Numbered from the stretch's first letter, positions 7,859-17,130 are shown. The stretch: DNA of 64,000 nucleotides from Bosea sp. 685 (GCF_031884435.1 NZ_CP134779.1:2418001-2482000); one strand, 5' to 3'. The notes: generated by a model from the sequence alone, not told the origin. Translations and numbers: made by a program.

Positions 7859-9922
7859 TCAGCCTTTCCTGGCGATGATGCAGCCGAGGCTGTCGATCGT
7901 GGCGTTCCAGCCGGGGGGAAGCGCGGTCGTGGTTTCGCGCTCCTCGATGATGGCGGGGCCTGCGATGGTCTGGCCCACAGCGAGCGCGGCGCGCTCATAG
8001 ACGGGGACCGACTGGCCGTCCTGCCAGGCATGGACCGGGCGATGGCGCTTGGCCTGCCCGGGCGCGATCTGGGGACGGGTCTGGCCGTCGAAATGCGGCG
8101 AGGGGCCGCGCGCCACGACGCGCCAGGTCACGATCTCGATGGGAACATGCGAGGGGTTGACGCCGTAGAGCGTGCGATAGGCCGCCTCGAACTGCTGGGC
8201 GAGGGCGCTCGCATCGCGGCTTTGGCGCGGGTCGGTCTCGAAGATGACGGTGACCTCGTGCTGCTGGCCGACATAGCGCATATCGGCGCCGACCAGGATC
8301 GTGACGTCCTTGGGCGCGCAGCCGGATTGGCCGAGCGCCGCCATGCCCTCGCTTTCGAGGTCGCCGAGCACGCGGTCGACGCGAGCCCAGTCGAGATGAG
8401 CGACCAAGGTCAGGTCGCTGCGCACGAGATCGAGCCGGACCGGCGTCACCAGCGTACCGAAGGCCGAAAGCACGCTCGATTGCGGCGGCACGATCACGCA
8501 GGTGCTCTGCAGCAGGTCGGCGACGCCGCAGGCATGCAAGGGGCCCGCGCCGCCGAAGGCAAACAGCGGCAGGCCGCGATAGTCGACGCCGCGATCGGTG
8601 GCGTGGGTGCGCGCGGCCGAGGCCATCGCCTCGGTCACGATCCTGTAGATGCCGCGTGCCGCCTGGATGGGGGAGACGTTAAGCGCCTGGCCGAGCCGCG
8701 CCATCGCGGCCTCGCAGGCCGGCTTGTCCAACGACATGTCGCCGCCGAGGAAGTTTTCCGCATCGATCAGGCCGAGCACGAGGTCGGCGTCGGTCACGGT
8801 CGCGCTCTGGCCGCCACGGCCGTAGCAGGCGGGGCCGGGATTGGAGCCGGCGCTTTCCGGACCGACCTTGAGCAGGCCGAGATCGTCGACATGGGCGATG
8901 CTGCCGCCGCCGGCGCCGATCTCGATCAGGTCGATCGAGGGCACGGTGACGGGCAGGCCGCTGCCCTCCTTGAAGCGATAGCGCCGGTCGACCTCGAACA
9001 GCCCGGTGACCAGCGGGGTGCGGTTCTCGATCAGGCAGGCCTTGGCGGTGGTGCCGCCCATGTCGAAGGACATCAAGCGGTCGATGCCGAGCAATTCGGC
9101 ATAGTGGCAGGCGGCCAGCGCGCCGGCGGCGGGGCCGCTCTCGATCATGCGCACCGGGTTCTTCCCGGCGGTTTCGGCGCCGACGACGCCGCCCGAGGAC
9201 AACATGATCAAGGGCGTGTTGGCGAAGCCCTCGACGCGCAGCCTGTCGCTGAGGCGCTTGAGATAGGGCTGCGAGATCGGCATCGCATAGGCGTTCACCG
9301 TCGCCGTCGAGGCGCGTTGATATTCGCGGATCTGCGGCGCGACCTCCGAGGAGGTGCAGATGAAGACGTCGTTCAATTCGCGCGCCAGCGCTGCGGCGAC
9401 GAGGGCCTCGTTGGCGGGGTTGGCGAAACTGTTGAGAAAGCAGATCGCCAGCGCTCGCGCGCCGCTGGCGCGGATATCGCGCGCCAATTGCGCGATATCC
9501 TGCGGGGCGGGCGCGATCGCGATCGTGCCGTCGGCCAGGACACGTTCCTTCAGGCCGAAGGTCAGCTCGCGCGTCACCAGCGGCTCGGGGAACTCGATCT
9601 GGGGATCGTACATGTCGTAGCGGTGCTCGTTACGGATAGAGAGCACGTCGCGAAAGCCCTCGGTCACGACGAGCGCGGTCGGCAGGCCCTTCCGCTCGAT
9701 CAGCGCATTGGTGACGACCGTCGTGGCGTGGACCACCAGGCCATCGACGGCGCCGGCTGCGACGCCGGCCTTGCCGAGTACGGAATCGACGCCCCGGAAG
9801 AAGCCTTCGAGCAGGTCGTGATGCGTGGTCAGTGTCTTGTCGACGCTGAGGCCGCCCTTGGAGTCGCGCAGGACGATATCGGTGAAGGTGCCGCCGATAT
9901 CGACGGCCAGCGAATAGCTCAT
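7859..9922 (-). CDS. hyuA: hydantoinase A / oxoprolinase family protein
   Basis: The 687-residue ATP-binding subunit has the ASKHA-type phosphate loop AVDIGGTFTDIVL at residues 5-17, the second block MSFDMGGTTAKACLIE, and adenosine-side glycines in LPLFAFGGAGPLHACGVADLL. Length is normal for HyuA. It sits between the IclR gene (4-base gap) and hyuB (5-base gap). It would activate the cyclic amide with ATP while HyuB completes hydrolysis. Neighbouring import genes suggest that a cyclic amide or peptide-like compound is taken up and opened here. Confidence 0.88.
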   Translation of the reverse strand: MSYSLAVDIGGTFTDIVLRDSKGGLSVDKTLTTHHDLLEGFFRGVDSVLGKAGVAAGAVDGLVVHATTVVTNALIERKGLPTALVVTEGFRDVLSIRNEHRYDMYDPQIEFPEPLVTRELTFGLKERVLADGTIAIAPAPQDIAQLARDIRASGARALAICFLNSFANPANEALVAAALARELNDVFICTSSEVAPQIREYQRASTATVNAYAMPISQPYLKRLSDRLRVEGFANTPLIMLSSGGVVGAETAGKNPVRMIESGPAAGALAACHYAELLGIDRLMSFDMGGTTAKACLIENRTPLVTGLFEVDRRYRFKEGSGLPVTVPSIDLIEIGAGGGSIAHVDDLGLLKVGPESAGSNPGPACYGRGGQSATVTDADLVLGLIDAENFLGGDMSLDKPACEAAMARLGQALNVSPIQAARGIYRIVTEAMASAARTHATDRGVDYRGLPLFAFGGAGPLHACGVADLLQSTCVIVPPQSSVLSAFGTLVTPVRLDLVRSDLTLVAHLDWARVDRVLGDLESEGMAALGQSGCAPKDVTILVGADMRYVGQQHEVTVIFETDPRQSRDASALAQQFEAAYRTLYGVNPSHVPIEIVTWRVVARGPSPHFDGQTRPQIAPGQAKRHRPVHAWQDGQSVPVYERAALAVGQTIAGPAIIEERETTTALPPGWNATIDSLGCIIARKG

Positions 9923-9926
9923 GGCT

Positions 9927-10721
9927 TCAATCTTTCCAGGTCAATCCCCGCGAGATGCGTGCGGCGCTGCCGACGACTTCGCGGATCTGTTCGGGATCGG
10001 GTTCGGGCGTGATGAATTGCGTCGAGCCGACGATGGCGATCGAGCCGACGAGGATCTGGCGGTGGTCGAATACGGGGGCGGCGAGTGTGTTGACGCCGGT
10101 GATGACCTCGTCGGGTGCGGTGGCCCAGCCGCGCTCACGTACGGCGTCGAGATCGGCGAGCAGGGCATCCCGCGTGACGATCGTTGCTGGCGTCCAGGCC
10201 TTGAGCTCGCCATTGGCAATGGCGGCTGTGCGCTCCTGCGCGCCGAAGGCGAGCCAGATCTTGCCATGCGCGCTGGCATGGAAGGCGAGCCGCGTGCCGG
10301 GGCGCGTGGCGAATTCGATGAGCGTGCGGCCCTGGATCAGTTCGAGGACGATCAGCTCGGCGTCGATCGCGGCGCAGACCGTGACGGCCTGGCCGGTGCG
10401 ATCGCGCAGGGTCATCAGCTCCTCGCGGGCGGCGCTAACGATGTCGAAGCGCTGCCGCAGCGACTCGCCCAGCACCAGGAGCTTGACGCCGGCGTCATAA
10501 CGCCCAGTCTCGGGGTCCTGCCGCACGAAGCCGTGGCGCTGCAGCGTCACCAGATGCCGGTAGATCGTGGCTTTCGATGCCCCCAGCGCGCCGGCGATCT
10601 GCGCCAGCGCGACTGGGCGGCTCTGCTGCACCAGATACTCGACTGCCCGCAAGGCGAGATCGAGCGTGCTGGTGCCGGCCGGCGCGGCTTTGGCCGCAAC
10701 TGGATCGGGTTTCGTCGGCAA
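9927..10721 (-). CDS. IclR-family transcriptional regulator
   Basis: The 264-residue protein has an N-terminal winged helix (LDLALRAVEYLVQQSRPVAL followed by IAGALGASKATIYRHLVTL, recognition helix near residues 45-65) and a C-terminal IclR effector domain with FATRPGTRLAFHASAHGKIWLAF. It heads the minus-strand operon with hyuA, hyuB and the Liv-type importer. A perfect palindrome lies 20 bases upstream of its start, a likely site for autoregulation and for control of the whole operon and the divergent peptidase. Confidence 0.9.
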   Translation of the reverse strand: MPTKPDPVAAKAAPAGTSTLDLALRAVEYLVQQSRPVALAQIAGALGASKATIYRHLVTLQRHGFVRQDPETGRYDAGVKLLVLGESLRQRFDIVSAAREELMTLRDRTGQAVTVCAAIDAELIVLELIQGRTLIEFATRPGTRLAFHASAHGKIWLAFGAQERTAAIANGELKAWTPATIVTRDALLADLDAVRERGWATAPDEVITGVNTLAAPVFDHRQILVGSIAIVGSTQFITPEPDPEQIREVVGSAARISRGLTWKD

Positions 10722-10740
10722 GGGCGTTCCTCTAGGTCGT

Positions 10741-10757
10741 ATTTCATTTAATGAAAT
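10741..10757. promoter_or_regulatory. palindromic operator, probable IclR site
   Basis: ATTTCATT-T-AATGAAAT is a perfect 8-bp inverted repeat with a 1-bp centre, 20 bases before the IclR start codon. IclR-family regulators commonly bind short AT-rich palindromes with TTTCA/TGAAA arms. A related ATCATTTTGTTATTTGAT follows at 10757-10774, possibly a second weaker site or promoter element. Binding is inferred, not shown. Confidence 0.6.
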
Positions 10758-10774
10758 ATCATTTTGTTATTTGA

Positions 10775-11085
10775 TACGCTATGATGAAAACCGCAGAGAG
10801 GTCAATGCCTCTGTTCGCGGTGTTGTTCAGTTTTCGTGGGATGCCCGGATCAGGGCGTGCGCAGCCCTCAGTCATCTGGTGCTGTCAGAAAGGGCTGGCG
10901 AATTGGTTGCGGCTCAGGTCTCGCCAGTAAGGCTCGAGAGGCTTTGGGAGAGCCGAAGGAAGCCGAGCAAAGATGCTGGCGTCCCGATAAAGCGTTTCGT
11001 CAAACATCGGGCTCAACTATCTAGAAACAAGTCATGAGGCGTTCTACGCCTTCAAGCCCATCCGTTCTCCGTCAGGGACAAAGTC
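10775..11085. other. intergenic region between divergent regulator and peptidase genes
   Basis: About 310 bases without a convincing gene. Short open frames here have no recognisable product and no good ribosome-binding site. The right part should hold the promoter and leader of the M20 peptidase gene. No repeat or hairpin of note was seen. Confidence 0.5.
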
Positions 11086-12462
11086 ATGCCTTCCTCCGAT
11101 GCGCTGGCTGCGGTTTTCGAGCATATCGAGACGAACCGAGCGAGTTTCCTCGATCGCCTAATCGCCTATCTGCGCCATCCCAGCATCAGCGCCGAAAATA
11201 TCGGCATCGCTGAAGTCGGGGCTCTGCTGGTGGAGATGCTGACCGATATCGGGCTCGAGACCAGCCTGATGCCGACCGAGGGGCATCCCATGGTCATCGC
11301 GCGCTGGGAGAAGGCGCCGGGCAAGCCGACGGTGCTGCTCTACGGCCACTACGACGTGCAGCCGCCGGACCCGCTCGAGAAATGGCTCTCGCCACCCTTC
11401 GAGCCCACCATCCGCGATGGCCGCCTCTATGCTCGCGGTGTCGGCGACAATAAGGGCCAGCATTTCGCGCAGATCCTGGCGATCGAATCCCACCTCAAGG
11501 TGCATGGAACTCTGCCCTGCAACGTCATCCTGATGCTGGAAGGCGAGGAGGAGATCGGCAGCCCGAACATCGCCGGCTTCGTGCGCGCCAATAGGGAGGT
11601 GCTGAAGGCCGATCTCGCGGTGACCGCCGACGGCCCGCGCCATGCCAGTGGGGCTGCCGCGATCAAATTCGGTTCGCGCGGCGTGGCGTCCTTCGAGCTG
11701 CGCTGCCGCCATGCCAGCCGCGACGTGCATTCCGGCAATTTCGGCGGCGTTGTGCCCAACCCGATCTGGACGCTGGTGCATCTGCTCGGCACCATGAAGA
11801 ACGAAGCTGGCGAGATCACCATTGCGGGCTTTCATGACGGCATCGAGCCCCCTTCAGCGGAGGAGCTCGCCGCGATCGAGCGCCTGCCGCTCGATGTCGA
11901 GGCGGTGAAGCAGAGCCTCGGGCTTGCGCGGCTCGATGCGCCTGCGGAGCGGCCCTTCTACGATCGTCTTTGCTTCCGCCCGACCTTGACCATCAACGGC
12001 TTGCACGGCGGCTATGGCGGGCCCGGCTCCAAGACGGTGCTGCCCAACGAGGCCTTCGCGAAATGCGATGTCAGGCTGGTGGGCGCGCAGGACCCGGAAG
12101 ATATCCTGCGCAAGATCGCGGCTCATGTCGCCAGGCATGCGCCGGAGGTCGAGTTCATCGCGGCCGAAAAGGGCATGCAGCCTTCCAAGACGCCGATCGC
12201 CTCGCCCTTCACCCCCATGCTGCGCCGGGCCTTCGTCGCAGCCCAAGGCGTGGAGCCGCTGCTGATTCCGGCCGGCTTCGGCAGCCTGCCGGGCTATGTC
12301 TTCACCAAGATCCTCGGCATTCCCGCCTTCGTCACGCCCTATGCCAATCCCGACGAGGCGAACCATGCGCCCAACGAGAACCTGACGCTCGACTGCTTCT
12401 ATAGCGGGCTTCGCACCGGGGCCGCGCTGCTGCACGAACTCGGCGAGTTACGAGCGCCTTGA
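11086..12462 (+). CDS. M20-family metallopeptidase / dipeptidase
   Basis: The 458-residue protein has the M20 zinc-site blocks in order: LYGHYDVQPPDP (first His and Asp) near residues 85-96, RGVGDNKGQ (bridging Asp), MLEGEEEIGSPN (catalytic Glu pair), ADGPR, and near the end NEAFAKCDVRL and PDEANHAPNENL with the last His. A dimerisation domain lies between. The family hydrolyses dipeptides and N-acyl or N-carbamoyl amino acids. Next to hyuAB and an importer it could process the ring-opened product or a peptide substrate. A decayed copy of its last 65 codons lies 1.7 kb downstream. Confidence 0.88.
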   Translation: MPSSDALAAVFEHIETNRASFLDRLIAYLRHPSISAENIGIAEVGALLVEMLTDIGLETSLMPTEGHPMVIARWEKAPGKPTVLLYGHYDVQPPDPLEKWLSPPFEPTIRDGRLYARGVGDNKGQHFAQILAIESHLKVHGTLPCNVILMLEGEEEIGSPNIAGFVRANREVLKADLAVTADGPRHASGAAAIKFGSRGVASFELRCRHASRDVHSGNFGGVVPNPIWTLVHLLGTMKNEAGEITIAGFHDGIEPPSAEELAAIERLPLDVEAVKQSLGLARLDAPAERPFYDRLCFRPTLTINGLHGGYGGPGSKTVLPNEAFAKCDVRLVGAQDPEDILRKIAAHVARHAPEVEFIAAEKGMQPSKTPIASPFTPMLRRAFVAAQGVEPLLIPAGFGSLPGYVFTKILGIPAFVTPYANPDEANHAPNENLTLDCFYSGLRTGAALLHELGELRAP

Positions 12463-12488
12463 GCGGACCAGCTACGTAAAGCCTTGTT

Positions 12489-14033
12489 CTAGGCGCGCAT
12501 CCGTCGCGCCAGGGCCTCGCCGATCATCACGCAGGTGAAGTGCAGGTTCGCCCGGCAATCCGTCGGCATGATCGAGGCGTCTGCGACCCTTAGCCCCTCG
12601 ACGCCGCGTACCCGAAGATCCGGGTCCACCACGCCGCGCGGGTCGTGATAGGCGGTCATGTGGCAGGTGCCGGCGGCGTGCTGGATGTCGCTGGCCTCCT
12701 GCAGCATCAGCGCATCGAGCTCGGCCTCCGGCAGGGCTGCGGCCTCTTCCGGGCTGAGCGGGGTTTCACAGAAGCGGATATCGTCGCAGACCGCGCGCAG
12801 GGCCGGCTGCTCGGCGAGCGCGGCCAGCCGCCGCACCGCGTCGCGCATGCGCAGCCGGTCGCGCGGATCGGCCAGCATGTTCTCGTCCACGATCGGATTG
12901 GCGTCCGGATCGGCCGAACTCAGGCGCAATTCGCCGCGCGAGAACGCATCGTAGAGCGATACGCCGACCCCTCCGCCCGGCCCGGGCATGGCGCCCACGA
13001 AGCCGCGATGGTTGTAGGAGACCATGATCATGTCGCGCCGGCCGCCGCCGCCGAGGCCGCTGCTATAGGTCAGGCAGCAATTGGTGTGGCGGGCATCGGG
13101 GTCATGCGCGACGAAGTCGGGCTTGAGAGCCAGGCTGAGGCGCAGCACCGGATGGTCCATCAGGTTGCGTCCCACAAAAGGCTGGTCGCGCAGCACGGGG
13201 ATTCCCAGCGCCGCCAATTGCGCGGCCGGGCCTAGCCCCGAGCGCATCAGGATGGTGGGGCTGTGGATCGCGCCGGCGCAGAGCACGATCTCGCGGCCCT
13301 CGATCTCCGTCCATTCCTCGCCGGCAAAGCGGACCCGCACCGCACGGGCGCGATGGCCGTCGAATAGGATCTTGTCGACCATGGCGCCGCCACGGATCTC
13401 CAGATTCGCGCGTCCCCGCACCGGCTCGAGATAGGCGTCGTTGGTGGAGATGCGCGCGCCGTCACGGGAGTTGATCGGGTTGGTCGCAACCCCTTCGCCC
13501 TGCAGCGCATTGAGATTGCCGAGCCAGGGGTAGCCGGCAGCCAGAGCCGCATCGCGGAAGGCGAGGTCGACATGGCCCCAGCTGCTTTCCGGCGCGCGAT
13601 ACACCGGCAAGGGCCCGGCGGTGCCGGCCTGCGGATCACCTTCGATGGCGTCGAAGATCGGCAGAACATCCTCCGAGGACCAGCCTTCGCAGCCATATTC
13701 GGCCCAGCTGTCGAAGGCTTCCGCGACGCCGCGAATGGCGATCTGCGCATTCACCGTGGAAGAGCCGCCGAGCGCTCGGCCGCGCCAGTAGAAGCGCGGC
13801 TCCTGCCCCGCGGTCCGGCGGGTCATCAGCTCGGGCCACTGCCATTCCGCCTGATGTACCGGATCGTGCATGAACGGGATGATGTTGGCGCTGCGCAGCG
13901 CGTGCGGCGCATCGGCGGCGCGCCAGTCGCGCCCGGCCTCCAGCAGCAGCACACGGCGGTTCGGATCCTCCGAAAGCCGGGCGGCCAGCGGCGCTCCGGC
14001 TGAGCCGGCACCCACCACGATCACATCGTACAT
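12489..14033 (-). CDS. GMC-family FAD-dependent oxidoreductase (choline dehydrogenase-like)
   Basis: The 514-residue enzyme starts at 14033, where GGGAGAA lies upstream and the FAD-binding strand follows at once: DVIVVGAGSAGAPLAARL at residues 3-20, ending in LLLEAGRDW. GMC signature-like segments are RGRALGGSSTVNAQIAIRG and LCAGAIHSPTILMRSGLGP. The C-terminus has the AGTCHM and ADASIMP motifs. It should oxidise a primary alcohol or aldehyde. It is encoded opposite to the M20 gene, between that gene and a fragment of a copy of it. Confidence 0.88.
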   Translation of the reverse strand: MYDVIVVGAGSAGAPLAARLSEDPNRRVLLLEAGRDWRAADAPHALRSANIIPFMHDPVHQAEWQWPELMTRRTAGQEPRFYWRGRALGGSSTVNAQIAIRGVAEAFDSWAEYGCEGWSSEDVLPIFDAIEGDPQAGTAGPLPVYRAPESSWGHVDLAFRDAALAAGYPWLGNLNALQGEGVATNPINSRDGARISTNDAYLEPVRGRANLEIRGGAMVDKILFDGHRARAVRVRFAGEEWTEIEGREIVLCAGAIHSPTILMRSGLGPAAQLAALGIPVLRDQPFVGRNLMDHPVLRLSLALKPDFVAHDPDARHTNCCLTYSSGLGGGGRRDMIMVSYNHRGFVGAMPGPGGGVGVSLYDAFSRGELRLSSADPDANPIVDENMLADPRDRLRMRDAVRRLAALAEQPALRAVCDDIRFCETPLSPEEAAALPEAELDALMLQEASDIQHAAGTCHMTAYHDPRGVVDPDLRVRGVEGLRVADASIMPTDCRANLHFTCVMIGEALARRMRA

Positions 14034-14123
14034 GCGCTCAGATTCTCCCTGTCCACACCGCGTTCTGACATGGCCGGACACCACGCGCCAGACGATCGGC
14101 GCGGGGCTGGGCTGCACGACCTC

Positions 14124-14308
14124 GGCGGGCTTCGGCAGTCTGCCAAGCTTATGTCTTCACCACGATTCTCGGCATTGCGGCTTTCGTCACGCCCTATGCG
14201 GCGAACCGTGCTCCCAACGAGAATCTGGCGCTCGCCTGCTTCTATAGCGGGCTGCGCACGGAGGCCGCGCTGCTGCACGAGTTTGGCCAGCGACGAGCGC
14301 CCCGAGCG
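14124..14308 (+). pseudogene. decayed 3' fragment of a second M20 peptidase gene
   Basis: This stretch is clearly similar in DNA to the last ~195 bases of the M20 gene (12270-12465). Shared runs include GGGCTTCGGCAG, TTCGTCACGCCCTATG, CTTCTATAGCGGGCT and GCGCTGCTGCACGA. Relative to the intact gene it has a 1-base insertion after GTCTGCC (frameshift) and a deletion of about 12 bases where NPDEA is encoded, so it cannot encode the protein. The 5' part is missing; the GMC gene occupies that place on the other strand. It looks like the end of a tandem duplicate. Confidence 0.8.
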
Positions 14309-14668
14309 TCGGAGTCGATGGAAGAGGGCTCCATATTTTGGAGCGTCCTCCAAGTTTTCGATCTCGATTTGAATGATTTCGTTCCAAATCGACATGACAT
14401 TTCTGCTGAAGCGACGTGGGTAATGCAATTTTTCTAGGCTCGATACTTCCGTGCTTGCGCTCCGTTGCGACGGGTTCGAAGGCGCTTCCGCCTCAGGGTC
14501 GGCAAATTCTGTTTTGGGACCGCAGACAGCCGGCGCCGGCTGAGACGATTTCTTGACATTATTCTCAGGCAACAAGGTTCCGACACTGCGCTGGCGGTTC
14601 CGTCGTCTGGGGCCTTGCCAGCCATGCACACCGCACCGCGTCGCGCCCAGCGCGAAGAAGGAGATGGC
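14309..14668. other. intergenic region upstream of the radical SAM gene
   Basis: No gene is supported in these 360 bases. They are less GC-rich than the surroundings. A TTGACA hexamer is at 14553-14558 but no convincing -10 element is seen at the right distance. The open frame of the downstream gene extends back into this region without a ribosome-binding site. Confidence 0.45.
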
Positions 14669-16291
14669 ATGCACTCCGGTCGCAACAAAGTCCTGATGAT
14701 CTATCCACGCTTCAACGCGGGCTCGTTCTGGAACTACAAGGCGACATGCGAACTCGCCGGCGCGCGCCATCCGGCCGCGCCTCTCGGGTTGATCACGGTT
14801 GCGGCCCTGCTGCCCGCCGATTGGGAGATTCGCCTTGTCGATCTGAATACGGAGGAGCTTGACGAACAGGAGCTCGCCTGGGCCGATCTCGTGATGACGG
14901 GCGGCATGCTGCCACAGCAGGACGGCTCGCTGGCGGTGATCGAACTATGCCGTTCGCAGGGCAAGCCCGTCGTGGTCGGCGGGCCCGATGCAACCTCGAC
15001 GCCGCAGCTCTATGCGGCCGCGGATTTCCGCGTGCTCGGCGAGGCCGAGGAGATCATGGCCGATTTCGTGGCGGCCTGGCTGTCGGGCGCGCGGACCGGC
15101 GTCTTCCAGTCCGAGATGGGCAAGACCGATGTCGCCAAGAGTCCGACGCCGCGTTTCGACCTCCTGAAATTCGAGCACTATCTGCATGTTGGCGTCCAGT
15201 TCTCGCGCGGTTGCCCGTTCAATTGCGAGTTCTGCGATATCATCGAGCTCTATGGGCGCGTGCCGCGCACCAAGACCAACGCCCAGATCCTGGCCGAGCT
15301 GGATACGCTGTATGCGCTCGGCTATCGCGGCCATGTCGATTTCGTCGATGACAATCTCATCGGCAACAAGAAGGCGCTCAAGCGCTTCCTGCCCGACCTC
15401 AAGCGCTGGATCACCGAGAAGAACTTCCCCTTCGAGTTCTCGACCGAGGCATCGATCAACCTCGCAGACGACGAGGGCCTGATGCGGTCGATGAGCGAGG
15501 CCAACTTCTTCACGATCTTCGTTGGCATCGAGAGTCCCGATACCGACACGCTGATTTCGATGCAGAAGAAACAGAACACCCGCCGCAGCCTGCAGGAGAG
15601 CGTGCACAAGATCTATCGGGCCGGGCTGTTCGTGAACGCTGGTTTCATCCTCGGCTTCGACAGCGAGAAGGGCAGCGTCGCGCGCGGCATGATCGATTGT
15701 ATCGAGGACACGGCCATCCCGGTCTGCATGGTCGGGCTGCTCTATGCCCTGCCCAACACCCAGCTTACCAAGCGGCTGGAGCGCGAGGGTCGACTCGGCA
15801 TCCCGGAAGAAGCCGACCACTCGCAGGGGCAGGGCGATCAATGCACTGCCGGTCTCAATTTCCAGACCAGCCGCCCGCGCCGCGCCATTCTCGCGGACTA
15901 CAAAACGGTCCTGGAGGCGGTCTACAAGCCGAGCGCCTTCTTTGGCCGGGTCAGGCGTGTCGGCCGCGCGCTCGACTGCACTAATCGTCGGTTGGAACTG
16001 CCGAAATCGATGGAGTTGCAAGAGCTGAAATCGTCATGGCGTCTGTTCTGGCGCATGACGACGGCAAAGGGAGGCGTGCGCGGCGAGTTCTGGAAGACGC
16101 TGATCGATTGCCTCGCGCATAATCGCCAAGCCTTGCCCTATGTGATGATGATGGTGGCGCTTTATCTGCATCTCGGCCCGTTCTCCCGGCAGGTCATCGC
16201 CCAGGTGCAGCGGCAGATCGACGAGCTGGATGGCGCCGGGTATCGCGCGCTGCCGGTTGAAGAGGGCACGCGGGAGGTGGCGGCCGCTTAG
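14669..16291 (+). CDS. B12-binding radical SAM protein (DUF4070-type)
   Basis: The 540-residue protein starts at 14669 behind AAGGAG. An N-terminal cobalamin-binding-like domain (residues about 7-140, VLMIYPRFN, then LGLITVAALLP and VVVGGPDATS) precedes a radical SAM domain with the 4Fe-4S motif C182-x3-C186-x2-C189 (RGCPFNCEFC). The C-terminal region (SQGQGDQCTAGLNF onward) resembles DUF4070. Members are often methylases or carbon-skeleton enzymes, hopanoid C-2 methylase HpnP being a relative of similar size. The N-terminus differs from my memory of HpnP, so no specific reaction is assigned. It stands alone, followed by a convergent gene. Confidence 0.82.
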   Translation: MHSGRNKVLMIYPRFNAGSFWNYKATCELAGARHPAAPLGLITVAALLPADWEIRLVDLNTEELDEQELAWADLVMTGGMLPQQDGSLAVIELCRSQGKPVVVGGPDATSTPQLYAAADFRVLGEAEEIMADFVAAWLSGARTGVFQSEMGKTDVAKSPTPRFDLLKFEHYLHVGVQFSRGCPFNCEFCDIIELYGRVPRTKTNAQILAELDTLYALGYRGHVDFVDDNLIGNKKALKRFLPDLKRWITEKNFPFEFSTEASINLADDEGLMRSMSEANFFTIFVGIESPDTDTLISMQKKQNTRRSLQESVHKIYRAGLFVNAGFILGFDSEKGSVARGMIDCIEDTAIPVCMVGLLYALPNTQLTKRLEREGRLGIPEEADHSQGQGDQCTAGLNFQTSRPRRAILADYKTVLEAVYKPSAFFGRVRRVGRALDCTNRRLELPKSMELQELKSSWRLFWRMTTAKGGVRGEFWKTLIDCLAHNRQALPYVMMMVALYLHLGPFSRQVIAQVQRQIDELDGAGYRALPVEEGTREVAAA

Positions 16292-16306
16292 CCTGCCGGG
16301 CTGTGG

Positions 16307-17014
16307 TCAGATCAGGCCGGCGGCGATGTTGATGGTCAAGCCGAGAATGGCCAAATTGAAGAAGAAAGCCAGGACGCAGTGGACCAGCGCCACCCGGCGA
16401 ATCGAACGCGAAGTGATGTTGATGTCGGCCGTTGCCGAGGCGACGCCGATCACGAAGGAAAAATAGAGAAAGTCCCAATAGTCGGGGCAATCTTCATTAC
16501 CTGGAATGTCGAGACCGCCGCGCATTTGCGGCTTCGCTTCCGGATGGGACCGCCATTCGTCGAAATACTCATGCGCATAATGCAGCGCGAACATCACATG
16601 GACGAAGCCCCAGGCCGAGATGATCGTCAGGAAAGCCAGGCCGAGATGGAGCCCTTTCACGATCCCGACTGCATCCTTGACCGAGCCGAGCTCGGCCACG
16701 ATGGCGCCGATGCTGGCAATAGCCGCCAGGATCGCCAAGGATAGGATCAGGAACTGACCTTCATCCTGTAGGGCCGCGTTACGGCGTATCGTGTGATGCG
16801 TCGCGCGTAGCATCATCGCGATGATGCTGACGAGGAACGCGATCGTTGCCGCATTCCAAGCCACCAGCGCACGCGTTGTCGGGCGCCAGGCTTCGGGCAG
16901 GACCAAGCTGACCAGAACGCCCAGGACCGCGCAGAGAAACAGGCGCGGTCTCGCCCGCACATAGCGGATCGGCAGCCAGCGCTGGCGATGTTGGTCAAGC
17001 GCCGAGCTGTCCAT
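16307..17014 (-). CDS. DUF1345 membrane protein
   Basis: The 235-residue inner-membrane protein has about five hydrophobic spans. It carries DUF1345 hallmarks: DEGQFLILSLAILAAIASIG, HVMFALHYAHEYF with conserved His and Tyr, and DYWDFLYFSFVIGVASATAD near residues 170-190. The function of the family is unknown. It is convergent with the radical SAM gene (15-base gap) and shows no obvious operon partner. Confidence 0.85.
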   Translation of the reverse strand: MDSSALDQHRQRWLPIRYVRARPRLFLCAVLGVLVSLVLPEAWRPTTRALVAWNAATIAFLVSIIAMMLRATHHTIRRNAALQDEGQFLILSLAILAAIASIGAIVAELGSVKDAVGIVKGLHLGLAFLTIISAWGFVHVMFALHYAHEYFDEWRSHPEAKPQMRGGLDIPGNEDCPDYWDFLYFSFVIGVASATADINITSRSIRRVALVHCVLAFFFNLAILGLTINIAAGLI

Positions 17015-17049
17015 GGTCCATCCTTAGCGCGATTCCCGGATACCTTCCC

Positions 17050-17130
17050 CAGCATTACGAGCGCGGCGAAGGAATCCAAGAGCCGTCGAGCGAGGCCTCC
17101 TAGATTGCTTCGTGGCTTTGCCCCTCGCAA
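17050..17130. repeat. dispersed intergenic repeat-like segment
   Basis: The stretch around CTAGATTGCTTCGTGGC and CCCCTCGCAATGAT resembles short repeats commonly scattered between genes in Hyphomicrobiales genomes. The assignment rests on recognition of the pattern only; no second copy is in this window. Confidence 0.35.

Noticed and set aside
7817..10012. A very long plus-strand frame opposite hyuA and the IclR gene
   Set aside because: Antisense shadow; the minus-strand proteins have all the family motifs.
14553..14590. TTGACA as a sigma-70 promoter for the radical SAM gene
   Set aside because: No -10-like hexamer at 16-18 bases, so it is only a single-hexamer match.
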